A model generated the notes under the pieces. The model did no database searches. It was not told the DNA's origin and saw only the letters and a list, made by a program, of their open reading frames with translations. Shown in pieces: positions 17,081 to 26,749 of a stretch of 53,108 nucleotides of DNA; positions within the stretch are counted from its first letter, which is position 1, and every line of letters starts with the position of its first letter. A program made the translations under genes and the position numbers. Source of the DNA: a virus; IMG/VR virus record IMGVR_UViG_3300031975_000697, positions 1 to 53,108 of that record, one strand, 5' to 3'.

Positions 17081-17607
17081 GGCTCGCCGCCTTACTAGAT
17101 AAGTACGGCGAGTATCTCGTACCGGATCTGAAGCACTACTACGGGATCGACCTCCGGGAGCTGTTCTCGGAGGAAGACCCGCTCTCTCCCGCGTGGGTTC
17201 TGGCACACATCTACAACCTCCCCCTCGAATCTGCCTACGTCGCAGAGACCAGAGGTGGCCAAGAGTTCCGAGGCTGGGACGAAGAGATGTACATGCGGGC
17301 CGCTGAGCTGAACGCGCTCAGGACCCTCGTCTACGTGTTCGTGATGGCTCACATCGACCCGAGCGCACGTAAGCCAAAGCAGCCGGACCCATACCCGCTG
17401 CCCGGCAACAGAACCCGCAATCCGCAGAAGCCCAAACCGGGCTCGTTCCTGGCCGTCGCTAGCCAGATGATCGCGGCCACCCGAGAAGCGAAGAAGAGGA
17501 GAGCCGAGCAATGGCAGGAGGAGCAGGCGGCAGAGAAGTCGGACGGATCTCGATCCGAGTCGTCCCCAACCTCGACGGTTTCCGACGAAAGGTCAAGCGA
17601 GAGCTAG
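16712..17607 (+). CDS. Tail assembly chaperone (long, GT-like, by -1 frameshift)
   Basis: About 298 aa if the ribosome shifts -1 on GGGGGAA. The first 120 codons are those of the short form. The rest is read in the -1 frame from 17071 to 17607 and begins GSLRLAALLDKYGEYLVPDL. This second frame has no ribosome-binding site, is open from the slip site, and has the helical then Pro/Lys-rich character of T-part chaperones. It ends inside the tape measure gene, overlapping it by 97 bp. Confidence 0.82.
17068..17074 (+). promoter_or_regulatory. Programmed -1 frameshift site GGGGGAA
   Basis: In the zero frame the codons are GCG-GGG-GAA, four codons before the stop (GCG, GGG, GAA, GCC, TGA). Slipping back one base gives GGG-GGA-AGC and enters the open downstream frame. 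The match to tail-chaperone frameshift sites is by position and heptamer type. Confidence 0.7.
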
Positions 17608-20012
17608 AGGAGATCGAGCGGACTCTCCGTGGGGATGTGGAGATCACAGCCCACATGAACTCCGCTCAGGCACGAGCCGACTTCCAACGCCTCCTCTACG
17701 GCATGCGGGCGCAAGGAGCCAAGGGCGTCACGATCGACGCCAAGGTCGAGAGATCCACACTCGACCGGCTCCAGAGTGTGATCGGAGGTTTCGGCAGAAG
17801 CGTAGGCGGTGGCGGCTTCGGTCGCATGGGCCAGTTCGCCGACACGATCGCCGTGGTTGCCGCTGTAGCAGCCGTTGCGGCCCCCGCCCTGGCACTTATC
17901 TCGGGAGCTCTCGTCAGCCTCCCAGCAGTCGCCTCAGCCGTTCTGACACCCATCGGAGCGGTGGCCCTCGGCATAGAGGGCATCAGCGCAGCGTCCCAGA
18001 CGCTTGGAGCCGAGTGGCAGAGCTTGCGCTCGGTTATGAGCAACACGTTCGAGACCAGGCTTGTGCCTATCTTCGACGACTTGCGTGCGATATTCCCGAC
18101 GCTGGAAGGCTCGCTGCCCTCCGTAGCCAACGGGCTATCCGACGTAGCGCAGTCCATCGTCGACATAGTCACCGGGGCTCCGGGGATGCAGGACATCGAA
18201 GGCACGATCAACAACATCGGTGCCGCTATCTCCGCATCGGCTCCAGGCATCGGATCGCTGACAAGCGGCCTGTTGACACTCTCGGAGAGGGTGAGCGCCA
18301 AGTTCCCCCGGCTGTCGGAGAACTTCAACCGGGCTATGGATTCGTTCGGCGGGTGGATCGACGAGATCACCGCCAAGGGTCCGGATGGCATCTCCAAGCT
18401 CGACGTCGCTATGGACTCGTTCGGCGGCACGATGGGCGAGCTCCTAGGGCTGGTAAAGGATCTGGCCAAGCAGGGCTTCGACTTCCTGACAGATCCCGAG
18501 TTCGGCGACACCATGAAGGACTTCGTTGCCGACGCCAGGACCCTGGTGGAGCAGATCGGCCCCGGTCTCAAGACCGTGTTCGAGCAGGTCGCTGGATACA
18601 TCGGCGTCATGGTCGACGGGCTCGACAAGTTTGACAAGTGGGAACCGCCGAAGTGGCTGAACCTGGACCAGGAGAAGGCCAGAGAGCAAGGCCAAGGACT
18701 AGGCGCCTTCCCCGGGCTGGCGAAGCCTGACGAGCCCTGGTTCGACGGCAAGGTCGGCAACTGGCTAGACAGCCTCGAAGAGAAGATCGAGAACCTCCCG
18801 ACCACGGTCAAACAGAACTGGAACCTGATGAAGGAGCAGTTCTCGACCCTGTTCGACGGGGTAGGCACCGGGGCCGACATGTTCAAGGCCCAGCTCAACA
18901 CACTGTGGACTGGCATCACCACCGGCGTAAACATGGCCAGGACGCAGCTCTCCAGCATATGGAGCGGACTCCAGACTGGTTGGCAGACAGCGCAAACCGC
19001 CTACAACAACGCGATCAACTCGATCCGTAACCAGGCGGGGAATGTAGTCAGCGGCGTACAGCAGGCGTTCTCTTCGATTCCCGGCGTGCTTTCCGGGATT
19101 TGGAACACGGCAGTTTCCACAGTGGCGTCCATCATCCCGAACATGCTGACTCCGTTCGTCACGGTCGGAGGTCAGATCATCTCCGAGGCAGGTACGTGGC
19201 CCGGAAGGATACTCGGCGCGATCGGTGACCTAGGAGGGCTCCTGGTCGGAGCTGGAACGGCTCTGATGAATGGTCTGCTCTCGGGTATCAAGGCCGGCTT
19301 GCAGTCGGTGCTCGACTTCGCCAGCACAATCGCAGGGAAGATCGCAGCGGTCAAGGGTCCGCTGGACTATGACCGCGTCGTCCTCACACCCGCTGGCCAG
19401 GCTCTCATGGAGGGCCTGGAGAACGGCATGGACACCGGCTTCGAGTCGGTACTGAACCGAGCCAGGACGATGGCCGGCGAGATCTCCGAAGCGATGAACG
19501 GCGGCTTCGAGGGAGTCAATTCCGAAGGTCTGCAAGAGCAGCTCAAGTCGATGCTGGACGTGATCGACCTGACGCGTAAGCAGATGAAGGTCGAGTACAA
19601 CGCGATCCCCGACGAGGACAAAGCTGCTCGTGACGTCGCCCGCAACAAGCGGGACCAGCTCCAGAGCATCCGTGACCAGCTTTCCCTCCAGAGGGAGCAG
19701 CTCGGATTCGCCGAGAAGTACGGCGAGAAGGAGCAGGAGAACAACGACATCCTCAGCGACCAGGCCACTCGCCTGATCGACGTCGGCAAGGGGCTAGCAG
19801 AGACCGTAATTGGTGCGCACGCACAGGATCTCGGTATCTCCGGGAACGGTGCGATCTCGCAGGGGATCACGCAAGGAATCGGGTTCCTGTCGCAGATGCT
19901 CTCCGGACTCATCGGAGGAGGCGGCACGACCATCCAAGTCAACTCGGTCGACGAAGCCGTTTCGGCACAGTCGCGGATCGCCGCGAAGAAGGCACTTCAG
20001 TACTACCGCTGA
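17511..20012 (+). CDS. Tape measure protein
   Basis: 833 aa. The N-terminus RISIRVVPNLDGFRRKVKRE is typical of actinophage tape measures. Hydrophobic Ala/Val-rich segments (about 108-160 and near 590-640) and many amphipathic helices follow. The C-terminal region (about 690-760) is coiled-coil, rich in Gln/Arg/Glu. It sets tail length (at about 0.15 nm per residue, roughly 125 nm) and is ejected during infection. It overlaps the chaperone frame by 97 bp. Confidence 0.93.
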   Translation: MAGGAGGREVGRISIRVVPNLDGFRRKVKRELEEIERTLRGDVEITAHMNSAQARADFQRLLYGMRAQGAKGVTIDAKVERSTLDRLQSVIGGFGRSVGGGGFGRMGQFADTIAVVAAVAAVAAPALALISGALVSLPAVASAVLTPIGAVALGIEGISAASQTLGAEWQSLRSVMSNTFETRLVPIFDDLRAIFPTLEGSLPSVANGLSDVAQSIVDIVTGAPGMQDIEGTINNIGAAISASAPGIGSLTSGLLTLSERVSAKFPRLSENFNRAMDSFGGWIDEITAKGPDGISKLDVAMDSFGGTMGELLGLVKDLAKQGFDFLTDPEFGDTMKDFVADARTLVEQIGPGLKTVFEQVAGYIGVMVDGLDKFDKWEPPKWLNLDQEKAREQGQGLGAFPGLAKPDEPWFDGKVGNWLDSLEEKIENLPTTVKQNWNLMKEQFSTLFDGVGTGADMFKAQLNTLWTGITTGVNMARTQLSSIWSGLQTGWQTAQTAYNNAINSIRNQAGNVVSGVQQAFSSIPGVLSGIWNTAVSTVASIIPNMLTPFVTVGGQIISEAGTWPGRILGAIGDLGGLLVGAGTALMNGLLSGIKAGLQSVLDFASTIAGKIAAVKGPLDYDRVVLTPAGQALMEGLENGMDTGFESVLNRARTMAGEISEAMNGGFEGVNSEGLQEQLKSMLDVIDLTRKQMKVEYNAIPDEDKAARDVARNKRDQLQSIRDQLSLQREQLGFAEKYGEKEQENNDILSDQATRLIDVGKGLAETVIGAHAQDLGISGNGAISQGITQGIGFLSQMLSGLIGGGGTTIQVNSVDEAVSAQSRIAAKKALQYYR

Positions 20013-20033
20013 TAAGGCGCAGGAGGTAATCCT

Positions 20034-22010
20034 ATGGAAGACGTCGTCGTTGAGCTCAAGGGAGTCAACGGCGAGTGGTTCAACCTGACCACGGGGGACC
20101 GTGGGGTCTACTTGGGAACCGATCCCGAGGGGCTCTACGATCCCCCGGTCAAGGTGGTATACGAGGAGCCGGGCAACTACCCCGGCGCCCGATACCTGAA
20201 TCATCGGATTCTTCGGCGAGACGTCGTGTTTGGCGTCGAGATCCTGAACGATGGCAAGGGCTACAACTCCTGGCTGTCTAGGGACTCTGAGTGGCGTAAG
20301 GCGTGGGCGTTTGACCGCGACTGCGAGCTCTACATCACCACGCCAGAATCCGGCACTCGCTATCTGAAGTTGCGCCTCGGCGAATCGCCTGAGGTGAAGA
20401 TGCACACCTACCCGCAAGGTAACACGGTCAACAGGTGCGCGATGGTCTGCATCGCGGGCGACCCGTTCTGGTACGAAGAGGACGTCGTCGCAGAGGCGTA
20501 CACCACGCAGGACACCACGTTCGACCCGAACCCGCTCCCCTGGCCTTGGCCGAAGGAGGAGCTTCCGGAAGAGACGCTCACGATCAGTGTCTACCCCGGA
20601 GACGAATGGGGCAGCAACGGACTAAACCCCACCGACAACTACATCTTCCCGAAGTGGATTCTGCCCGGATCTACCGAGAAGCCAGCAGAGCCATACATTC
20701 CCGGACTTCCCTGGCTGGGAGCACCGAACTCGCCGGCCACCATCTGGACAGTCCCGGACTACTCGTTCGAGGACGACGAACTGGCCAACCGGCGCATACA
20801 GATGCCCGGTCTTATCGGAGGGCTCTGGACCAACGAGGTCCAGCGGATCTACATCGACGGGCGACCGACAGGTGGCACGTTCACTCTGAAGCTCGGCGAA
20901 GAGACCACGGACCCTATCCCGTACAACTGCAACTCCGCTGACATCAAGGCAGCGCTGGAGGCGCTGGCTGCCGTGGCCTACAACGACGTCAAGGTGACCC
21001 GAGACCGTAAGACCAACGAGGTCCAGTACATCGACGTCAGAGGAGGCGCCACCGGAGGTTCGTACCAGATCGAGTTCGACGGATATACCACGAGCCAGAT
21101 CGACTACAACGCAAACTCGTTCGAGATCTGGGCAAAGTTGAACGCCCTAGACTCGACGACCCTCTGGGACATCCGAGTCACCGAAGAGATCGTGCGCGAA
21201 GAACAGATCGTCACGCTCGTAGGAGAGCCCCAAGACGGTACGTTCACCTTGACACTGGACGGGTACACGACAGATCCCATCCCGTGGAACGCGGGTGCGA
21301 TCAGGATGCACAACGAGCTCATCAAGCTCCCGAACATCGACCTGTTCGACATCACCGTCACAAAGGACTGGAAGAGATACGCGCCGTGGAAGATTCGATT
21401 CAACGGAACGGGTCTAGCCGGCGTGGATGTGACAGAGCTGACCGGAGACCCCACAGGTCTGATCGGCGGCGCTGGGATGGACGTCGAGGTAGAGACCATT
21501 ACACAGGGCTCTCACCGCTACCGGGTCGAGTTCCTCGACGAGCTGGCGGCGTACAACCTGCCGCAGATGACCGTGGCGTCCGAGAGCTTCGAGGGCGGAA
21601 CTGACCCGGAGGTCGTCGTCACGACAGAAGTGGACGGGTCCTATCCGTTCGTCGTCGAGTTCCAGAACAACCTCGGTGGACAGAACATGGACCTGGTGAT
21701 CGGTGATGGGTCTGGCTTTACATCGTACGTAGGAACCACACCGCCGACCGTGCGGTGCAACGTGGCCCAAGAGGGCCGCACCTACCCAGGTGAGAACGCC
21801 GTCATCGACACCGATACCCGTGTGGAGCAGGTGGCTTCGGAGAACGGCGCCGAACTGTGGTCTCGGATGAACGGGGTCCGGTTCCGGCACCCGATCCCGC
21901 CGTACACCGAGCGGGGTGATTTTGAACTGACCGTCAGCGGACAACTTCCGGGGCAGCTAGTCACGCTGCGCCTGGTCCGCGCCTGGACTCGACCTTGGGG
22001 GCTTGAATGA
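20034..22010 (+). CDS. Minor tail protein (distal tail, Dit-like)
   Basis: 658 aa, first gene after the tape measure. It starts MEDVVVELKGVNGEWFNLTTG, with the beta-strand layout of distal tail proteins, then contains three or more internal repeats. These share GTFTLxLxxxTTDPIPxN (for example GGTFTLKLGEETTDPIPYN, DGTFTLTLDGYTTDPIPWN), each followed by a segment pairing residue counts (AALEALA, NELIKLP). The repeats look like tandem beta domains. GGAGG precedes the ATG. Confidence 0.85.
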   Translation: MEDVVVELKGVNGEWFNLTTGDRGVYLGTDPEGLYDPPVKVVYEEPGNYPGARYLNHRILRRDVVFGVEILNDGKGYNSWLSRDSEWRKAWAFDRDCELYITTPESGTRYLKLRLGESPEVKMHTYPQGNTVNRCAMVCIAGDPFWYEEDVVAEAYTTQDTTFDPNPLPWPWPKEELPEETLTISVYPGDEWGSNGLNPTDNYIFPKWILPGSTEKPAEPYIPGLPWLGAPNSPATIWTVPDYSFEDDELANRRIQMPGLIGGLWTNEVQRIYIDGRPTGGTFTLKLGEETTDPIPYNCNSADIKAALEALAAVAYNDVKVTRDRKTNEVQYIDVRGGATGGSYQIEFDGYTTSQIDYNANSFEIWAKLNALDSTTLWDIRVTEEIVREEQIVTLVGEPQDGTFTLTLDGYTTDPIPWNAGAIRMHNELIKLPNIDLFDITVTKDWKRYAPWKIRFNGTGLAGVDVTELTGDPTGLIGGAGMDVEVETITQGSHRYRVEFLDELAAYNLPQMTVASESFEGGTDPEVVVTTEVDGSYPFVVEFQNNLGGQNMDLVIGDGSGFTSYVGTTPPTVRCNVAQEGRTYPGENAVIDTDTRVEQVASENGAELWSRMNGVRFRHPIPPYTERGDFELTVSGQLPGQLVTLRLVRAWTRPWGLE

Positions 22011-23809
22011 GCACTAGCGGAATCGCCTCCAGGGCCGAAGCACAGCGCACTTGGGACACCGTAAGGCAGAGGCAGCAGGACAGGGAACGAGAGCGGCTCA
22101 AGCCGCCTCGGACCCGTTTCTGGGACGGCGACTACACGCTCCGCGGTGAGCTGGTAGGAGAGCGTGGAGGGGACTTCGAGTTCGTCGAGAACGAGACGGG
22201 CACGGCCTCTGTTCAGCTCTCGCTAGACCACTACCTCGCCAAGTGGGTGATGAACCATAAGGGCAGGGCCAAGCGCAACGTCCACGTGACGTTCGAGAAG
22301 CAGGGCGCCCGGTGGTCGGGCCGGATGGTCAACTACGCGGTCATCCGGAAGGAAAGCGGGGACGCCTACCTCGAAGTCACGTTCAAACACGACTACGAAG
22401 AGGCCAAGCATATCTATTGCTGGGCCAACCCCTTCCTGAGGCCAGAAGTCCAGTTCCCCAAGCTATGGGTGATATTCGGACCGGCCAAGTGGTGTTTGCT
22501 GCTGACGCTGTTCGTGAACATCATGAGGCTGGAGTCGAGCCTTTGGACGCTTCCCGACAATCCACTGGACATCACCGAGTGGATGGGGCCTTCGTTCTTC
22601 CCCGGATTTTGGCGGCAGATCGTCAAGCCCTTCCCGTTCTTCTCGGACAACTCCAACCTGACCATCGTCTTCTCTCGGTTCCGGTCGTTCCACGACGTTG
22701 CCAAGAAGACCTTGGCCGACGCCCAGTTGACCCTAGTTCCACGCCGCTACCTGAAGGGCGAGGATAAGCACCCGTTCGCCGTAGGCTCGGGGGCCGGCAT
22801 CCTGTGGGAAGGAGACCTCGGGAAGCTCTACGAGCTGATCCCCCTCCGTCACGGCTGCCTGGTCTGGGACATCGTCGACAACTCCGGTTGGGGCACTGAA
22901 ACCGCTTTCGGCGGTTCGCTTCTCACCGGGCTAGCTCGCGCTGTTGTCCGGATCGCTCAGGACGGGACCACCGAAGGCATAGACGTATTCAGCGGAGACC
23001 CAACCTTCCCCGGTGAGTACTACTCGCCGCACTGGTTCGGCACCATGCCACAGGCTCCGTGGGTCGTCTTCGAGGAAGGTCCTCTAACCGGCATCAAGTC
23101 GTCGGAGTTCAAGTACTTCGAGGCCACGGACACCTCCGTACTGGCAGGGGGGCGCTCAGCCCCCGGCGTGAACGAGGCGATCTCAGCCGGTATCAACATC
23201 GGCGGGGATTTCATTACCTCGCTTATCAACTCGGCTATGGCAGCCGGTGGAGCATTCGGCGCCGCGATCGACCTACCGCCCCTCGGCGGGATGATGGACG
23301 CGGTCCTGAACCCGCTCTACTCAGACGTTTTCTTCGCGTTCTCCGAAACGCCCACGGTGCGCGCGGCTGGGATGAGCCTGCCGATCGCAGGCATGGAGAA
23401 CATCGTCACCGGGCTCGGGGACTACCACTACTACGAAGGGTGGGCCGAAGGGGCAGATAGGGCATTCACCCTGTCAGCGACCCTGGCTGTTCGCTCCAAG
23501 CTCTGGGCCACACGTGCTCACACGGTGCACACGATCAAGGTGTCGGACGCTGCTCCGTACTACATCGGAGAGCGCGGCTACGGCCACTTCTGGCTCGGAG
23601 ATCGCGTTGGCACAACCGTTCTGGGGAACCCGGACCCGTACGTCATCTACGTGGAGCGGGTCCAGAGGATCAGCTACGGGTGGGGTCCGGACGGTCCCAC
23701 GGGCTGGGAGCTGTCGATCGGTTACCGGGAGCCAGAGGACCCGGTGCTGAAGGTGTTCGAGTTGGTCCAGGAGCTCAACTCGTCTCTCGGACAGCTAGGC
23801 ATTCTCTGA
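22007..23809 (+). CDS. Minor tail protein (tail-tip hub, Tal-like)
   Basis: 600 aa; ATG overlaps the preceding stop (ATGA). Sequence such as WDGDYTLRGELVGERGGDFEFVENETG and the second position after the tape measure match the baseplate hub/tail-associated protein of actinophages. A hydrophobic, Gly/Ala-rich stretch about 390-430 (NIGGDFITSLINSAMAAGG) could be a membrane-active segment. No peptidase motif was recognised. It is likely part of the tip that contacts the cell envelope. Confidence 0.85.
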   Translation: MSTSGIASRAEAQRTWDTVRQRQQDRERERLKPPRTRFWDGDYTLRGELVGERGGDFEFVENETGTASVQLSLDHYLAKWVMNHKGRAKRNVHVTFEKQGARWSGRMVNYAVIRKESGDAYLEVTFKHDYEEAKHIYCWANPFLRPEVQFPKLWVIFGPAKWCLLLTLFVNIMRLESSLWTLPDNPLDITEWMGPSFFPGFWRQIVKPFPFFSDNSNLTIVFSRFRSFHDVAKKTLADAQLTLVPRRYLKGEDKHPFAVGSGAGILWEGDLGKLYELIPLRHGCLVWDIVDNSGWGTETAFGGSLLTGLARAVVRIAQDGTTEGIDVFSGDPTFPGEYYSPHWFGTMPQAPWVVFEEGPLTGIKSSEFKYFEATDTSVLAGGRSAPGVNEAISAGINIGGDFITSLINSAMAAGGAFGAAIDLPPLGGMMDAVLNPLYSDVFFAFSETPTVRAAGMSLPIAGMENIVTGLGDYHYYEGWAEGADRAFTLSATLAVRSKLWATRAHTVHTIKVSDAAPYYIGERGYGHFWLGDRVGTTVLGNPDPYVIYVERVQRISYGWGPDGPTGWELSIGYREPEDPVLKVFELVQELNSSLGQLGIL

Positions 23810-23813
23810 TCCA

Positions 23814-23826
23814 CTTGACATCGAAC
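23814..23826 (+). promoter_or_regulatory. Stoperator (CTTGACATCGAAC)
   Basis: A perfect site in the 30-bp gap between two minor tail genes, oriented with transcription. Confidence 0.8.
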
Positions 23827-23839
23827 TAAAGGACCGCCT

Positions 23840-24340
23840 ATGGAAGTCAAACGCAGCTACAAGAAGCCGAGACGATCTGAGGAGGAGGAGGCCAAGCCCC
23901 TTGACCGGGGGCCGGCTCTCCCTCCGAAGAAGCAGGAGGAGTACATCCTGGAGTGCTTGCAGATGATGCCCGTCGTGGCCGGCACAGGAGCGGTAACGCA
24001 CAGTGCTGTGCTGAAGGGCTGGGCCAAGCATCTGGTCGACGCAGGCAGCACTCACGTCGAATACCTGGAGACGCTGGCAGACGAGAACGGCTACATCCAC
24101 GTGAGCCAACTCCCCCGGCGCAAGAAGAAGCTGGTGGCCCCGATGAGAGGGCCGCGACACGGATACAACAACGCCGCTCGTTGGGTGGACGTCAACGCGA
24201 AAGCAACGCCTCCTCCGGTGGTCCAGGACCCCAGGACGATGACCGCCCAGGAGCGCGAGGCGCAGCTCGGCATCTACCGGGAGATGGGATACATCCCCGG
24301 ACCGGACGCGCGCAGAGACGTAGCAATCGAGATCAAGTAA
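23840..24340 (+). CDS. Minor tail protein (DUF2744-like)
   Basis: 166 aa, very basic N-terminus (KRSYKKPRR). The body with HGYNNAARWVDV and YREMGYIPGPDARRD matches, as recalled, the DUF2744 family of mycobacteriophage tail-region proteins. It lies between the tail-tip genes and two membrane proteins. The exact role is not known. Confidence 0.65.
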   Translation: MEVKRSYKKPRRSEEEEAKPLDRGPALPPKKQEEYILECLQMMPVVAGTGAVTHSAVLKGWAKHLVDAGSTHVEYLETLADENGYIHVSQLPRRKKKLVAPMRGPRHGYNNAARWVDVNAKATPPPVVQDPRTMTAQEREAQLGIYREMGYIPGPDARRDVAIEIK

Positions 24341-24355
24341 TTGGAGGTGCCAGAG

Positions 24356-24673
24356 ATGGCAGAGAAGTTGAACGACGCTGATACACAGCCGTTCCCGGTG
24401 ATCGAGGGAGAAGAGACCCCTCCTTGGCACAGCGTCCCGTCACTGGGCTGGGATGCCAACGACGACGGCCACATCGACGAGCTGGAGTCGAATGTCCCTG
24501 AGCCGCTGGTGCTCCGGGGCGTTCTCCTTACAGTCCTCGGCCTGGTCGGGTACGCGTTCGGAGAGACGCTAGACGTCGAGTGGGTCGAGAAGGCCGTGGC
24601 CGCATACGCGGTGCTGGTTCCGCTGGTCCTATCGGTCTGGGCTCGCCGGCACGTCTCCCCCGTTGACAAGTGA
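24356..24673 (+). CDS. Small membrane protein, holin candidate
   Basis: 105 aa; ATG at 24356 chosen because GGAGG lies 8 bases upstream. The first about 55 residues are acidic and soluble. Two membrane segments follow, LRGVLLTVLGLVGYAFG and AVAAYAVLVPLVLSVWA, then a short basic tail. A two-segment membrane protein near the end of the late operon could be a holin, although it lies 16 kb from the lysins. Its TGA overlaps the next GTG. Confidence 0.6.
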   Translation: MAEKLNDADTQPFPVIEGEETPPWHSVPSLGWDANDDGHIDELESNVPEPLVLRGVLLTVLGLVGYAFGETLDVEWVEKAVAAYAVLVPLVLSVWARRHVSPVDK

Positions 24674-25056
24674 GCCTCATCGAAGCGCTGGCAGCCCTCG
24701 GCGTTCCTGCCGGGGGCGTGCTCGGCATCTGGATCAAGTCGGCCTACGACCGCAGGCTGAATAAGGCCAAAGCCGAAGAGTCGCAGTCGATCGTAGAACT
24801 CAACGAGGCGCAGGAGGAGAAGCTCGGCGCTGATGCCGCAGCGGTGATCGCCAACACGGCAATGCAACTGGTTGCTCCTCTCCAGGCTCAGGTGACTGGT
24901 CTAGCGGAGCGCGTAGCGACCCTGGAGACCGAGAACGCTCTGACAAACCGCAGGCTGTCGCTGGCGATGGAGTACATCCAAGAGCTTCTGGGGTGGATCA
25001 AGATTCACGTCCCAGACCGCACGCCTCCAGGCGCCCCTCACGAGCTGAAAGTCTGA
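24670..25056 (+). CDS. Membrane-anchored coiled-coil protein, lysis or tail role
   Basis: 128 aa; GTG start overlaps the previous stop (GTGA). One short N-terminal hydrophobic segment (EALAALGVPAGGVLGIWI) is followed by a long charged coiled-coil (ETENALTNRRLSLAMEYIQ) and a Pro-rich tail. One-segment proteins paired with a two-segment holin candidate can act as accessory lysis proteins. This is inference from topology and pairing. Confidence 0.55.
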   Translation: MSLIEALAALGVPAGGVLGIWIKSAYDRRLNKAKAEESQSIVELNEAQEEKLGADAAAVIANTAMQLVAPLQAQVTGLAERVATLETENALTNRRLSLAMEYIQELLGWIKIHVPDRTPPGAPHELKV

Positions 25057-25069
25057 ACGGAGGTAGACC

Positions 25070-26635
25070 GTGACCACGCCGCACCAGGAAGCTCCTGACG
25101 AAGCGTACGTGATCGGCGGCGGGGAGTGGAGGTACGGCCAGGACTACTCCGAGAGCCGGATCTCTGAGATGTTCTCGGTACCTCGCCCGACCAACCTCTC
25201 CGAGGCGGTAGCGGCTCTGGGGGACGCCCTGGAGATGGCTCCTGAAGGCTCCCTCGACGGGATCACGACCGCTATCTCGGGAACCGACGAGAGCAACGTC
25301 GAAGGACGAGAGAGTACCGCCGCGTCGGTCATGGCGGCGCTGGAGGACAAAGAAGATCCGTTCAAGTGGATCAGGGACCTCCGCGATGTGATCGTCCAAG
25401 GATTCACCGGGGACTCCCAGTCGGGATGGTCTGACGGGGACGTATTCCAGACGGCTGCCCAGGTGAAGCGGGAGCAGCTACAGCTCCGGGCCGGCGTAGC
25501 CGCGCTGATGGCCGACAAAGCCGCCAACAACAACTCCGGGCTCTCGTTCGAGGTCGACGTGTCCTCGTACAACCAAGTGATTCCCCCCGAGTTCAACCGG
25601 GAGTACATCGAAGGTTCCGGCTCGGTTACCAACGACGGCGACACGATCGAGCTCTCCAACGACGACCTGCTGGTGATGTACCGGTACACGCCATCGCCGT
25701 TGTTGACCGACTACAGCGAGGTATCGGTCGTTGTTCCCCGGCACGCGGGCAAGTACTTCGGATCGTACGGCGAGCGTTCGATCTTCCTCATCGCGAGAGC
25801 AGACAACACGTTCGACAACCTGTGCATCGCCAGGCTCAACGGCAACAAGGTGAGCGTCGGAAGCGTGAACGGAGGGCTAGCCGGGGGCACGTACACGTGG
25901 TTCGGTTCCGGAGGTACCGGGACTGGGCCGATCGAGGTCCCCGTGGAGCTCGGCCCGTACATCACGTTCCGGGCGGGCACCGTGGGCGGTGCTCGGGTGT
26001 TCCAGTTCCTCGTCGGCAACGACGTCGTAGCAACCTTCGTCGACAACAACAGCGTGTCGCTGATAGGCGAGGACTACAGGTGGGTCGGCTTCGGCCTCTG
26101 GAACGACGCCAACGACGGCGTGAACCGAGTGCCCAACGTCAGCCACCTATTTGCCAACGACAACGAGCCGGCGCCGATCGTGGGAACGATCGCCACGATG
26201 GTCCGCACCAACGAGCAGCAGATCCCCGTGGCCGCTGGGCAGAACAAGCTCCCTCCGGACTTCTTCGACCTACGCCAAGAGGTCTCGACGAACATGGCGG
26301 CTGACCCGGCTACCGGGATGATCCAAGTCCCTGACGACGGGCCGTACATGATCTCGATCTCGTCCCGGACGGGCACCTCGTGGGTGAACAAGTTCGTGTG
26401 GCTGCTCTACGTGGACGGCTTGCCGTTCCGGTACTTCCCGATGCCCACGGTCATGTGGGGGTCGGACGCGCTAGGCGGTACCCGTAAGCCCGACCTAGTC
26501 GGAGCTTCGCTGCCGGTGTACCTCCACGCCGACGACATAATCGAGATCGGCTACGACGCGAACGGAGACGCTGGAAACATCCTCCGTGGTTCGGTTGACA
26601 ACCTGATGACCTACGTCACCGTCGCCAAGATGTGA
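25070..26635 (+). CDS. Minor tail protein
   Basis: 521 aa, GTG start with GGAGG upstream. Last gene of the late block. The N-terminus is acidic and helical; from about residue 160 it is beta-rich (SFEVDVSSYNQVIPPEF, then FGSGGTGTGPIEVPVEL). The C-terminal half resembles a receptor-binding or jelly-roll domain. Cluster A phages carry a minor tail protein of about this size at this position. A terminator follows at 26647. Confidence 0.75.
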   Translation: MTTPHQEAPDEAYVIGGGEWRYGQDYSESRISEMFSVPRPTNLSEAVAALGDALEMAPEGSLDGITTAISGTDESNVEGRESTAASVMAALEDKEDPFKWIRDLRDVIVQGFTGDSQSGWSDGDVFQTAAQVKREQLQLRAGVAALMADKAANNNSGLSFEVDVSSYNQVIPPEFNREYIEGSGSVTNDGDTIELSNDDLLVMYRYTPSPLLTDYSEVSVVVPRHAGKYFGSYGERSIFLIARADNTFDNLCIARLNGNKVSVGSVNGGLAGGTYTWFGSGGTGTGPIEVPVELGPYITFRAGTVGGARVFQFLVGNDVVATFVDNNSVSLIGEDYRWVGFGLWNDANDGVNRVPNVSHLFANDNEPAPIVGTIATMVRTNEQQIPVAAGQNKLPPDFFDLRQEVSTNMAADPATGMIQVPDDGPYMISISSRTGTSWVNKFVWLLYVDGLPFRYFPMPTVMWGSDALGGTRKPDLVGASLPVYLHADDIIEIGYDANGDAGNILRGSVDNLMTYVTVAKM

Positions 26636-26646
26636 CGAACAGAGAA

Positions 26647-26687
26647 CCCCCTACTTGGGCTTAATTGCCTTGGTAGGGGGCTTTTTT
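26647..26687 (+). terminator. Rho-independent terminator of late operon
   Basis: CCCCCTAC (26647-26654) pairs with GTAGGGGG (26673-26680), an 8-bp perfect stem, followed by C and six T (26682-26687). It ends rightward transcription before the integrase. Confidence 0.92.
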
Positions 26688-26700
26688 GCGTTCTACGGGT

Positions 26701-26746
26701 GTTGTGTACGGAGTTGCCCTAAGCAGTGATTCTCCGGTACACTTCG
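26701..26746 (+). other. Candidate attP
   Basis: An imperfect inverted repeat, GTGTACGGAG (26704-26713) and CTCCGGTACAC (26732-26742), is centred near 26723. It lies immediately upstream of the serine integrase, where attP sits in related phages. Each arm carries GTAC, and the span of about 40-46 bp suits a serine-integrase attP. The crossover dinucleotide cannot be fixed without the host junctions. Confidence 0.5.
26714..26743 (+). promoter_or_regulatory. Candidate integrase promoter
   Basis: TTGCCC (26714-26719), 18-bp spacer, TACACT (26738-26743). The predicted start of transcription falls at or next to the integrase ATG at 26750, giving a leaderless message. It overlaps the candidate attP. 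Confidence 0.45.
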
Positions 26747-26749
26747 TAC

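Noticed and set aside
18631-18645. Stoperator-like TTGACAAGT in the tape measure gene
   Set aside because: Matches only the TTGACA half; the GAAC half is missing.
17696-18958. 420-aa - strand open frame opposite the tape measure gene
   Set aside because: Shadow of the tape measure coding frame; Ser/Pro-rich without domains.
26594-26606. TTGACAACC near the end of the last minor tail gene
   Set aside because: Lacks the GAAC end of the consensus and lies in normal coding sequence.
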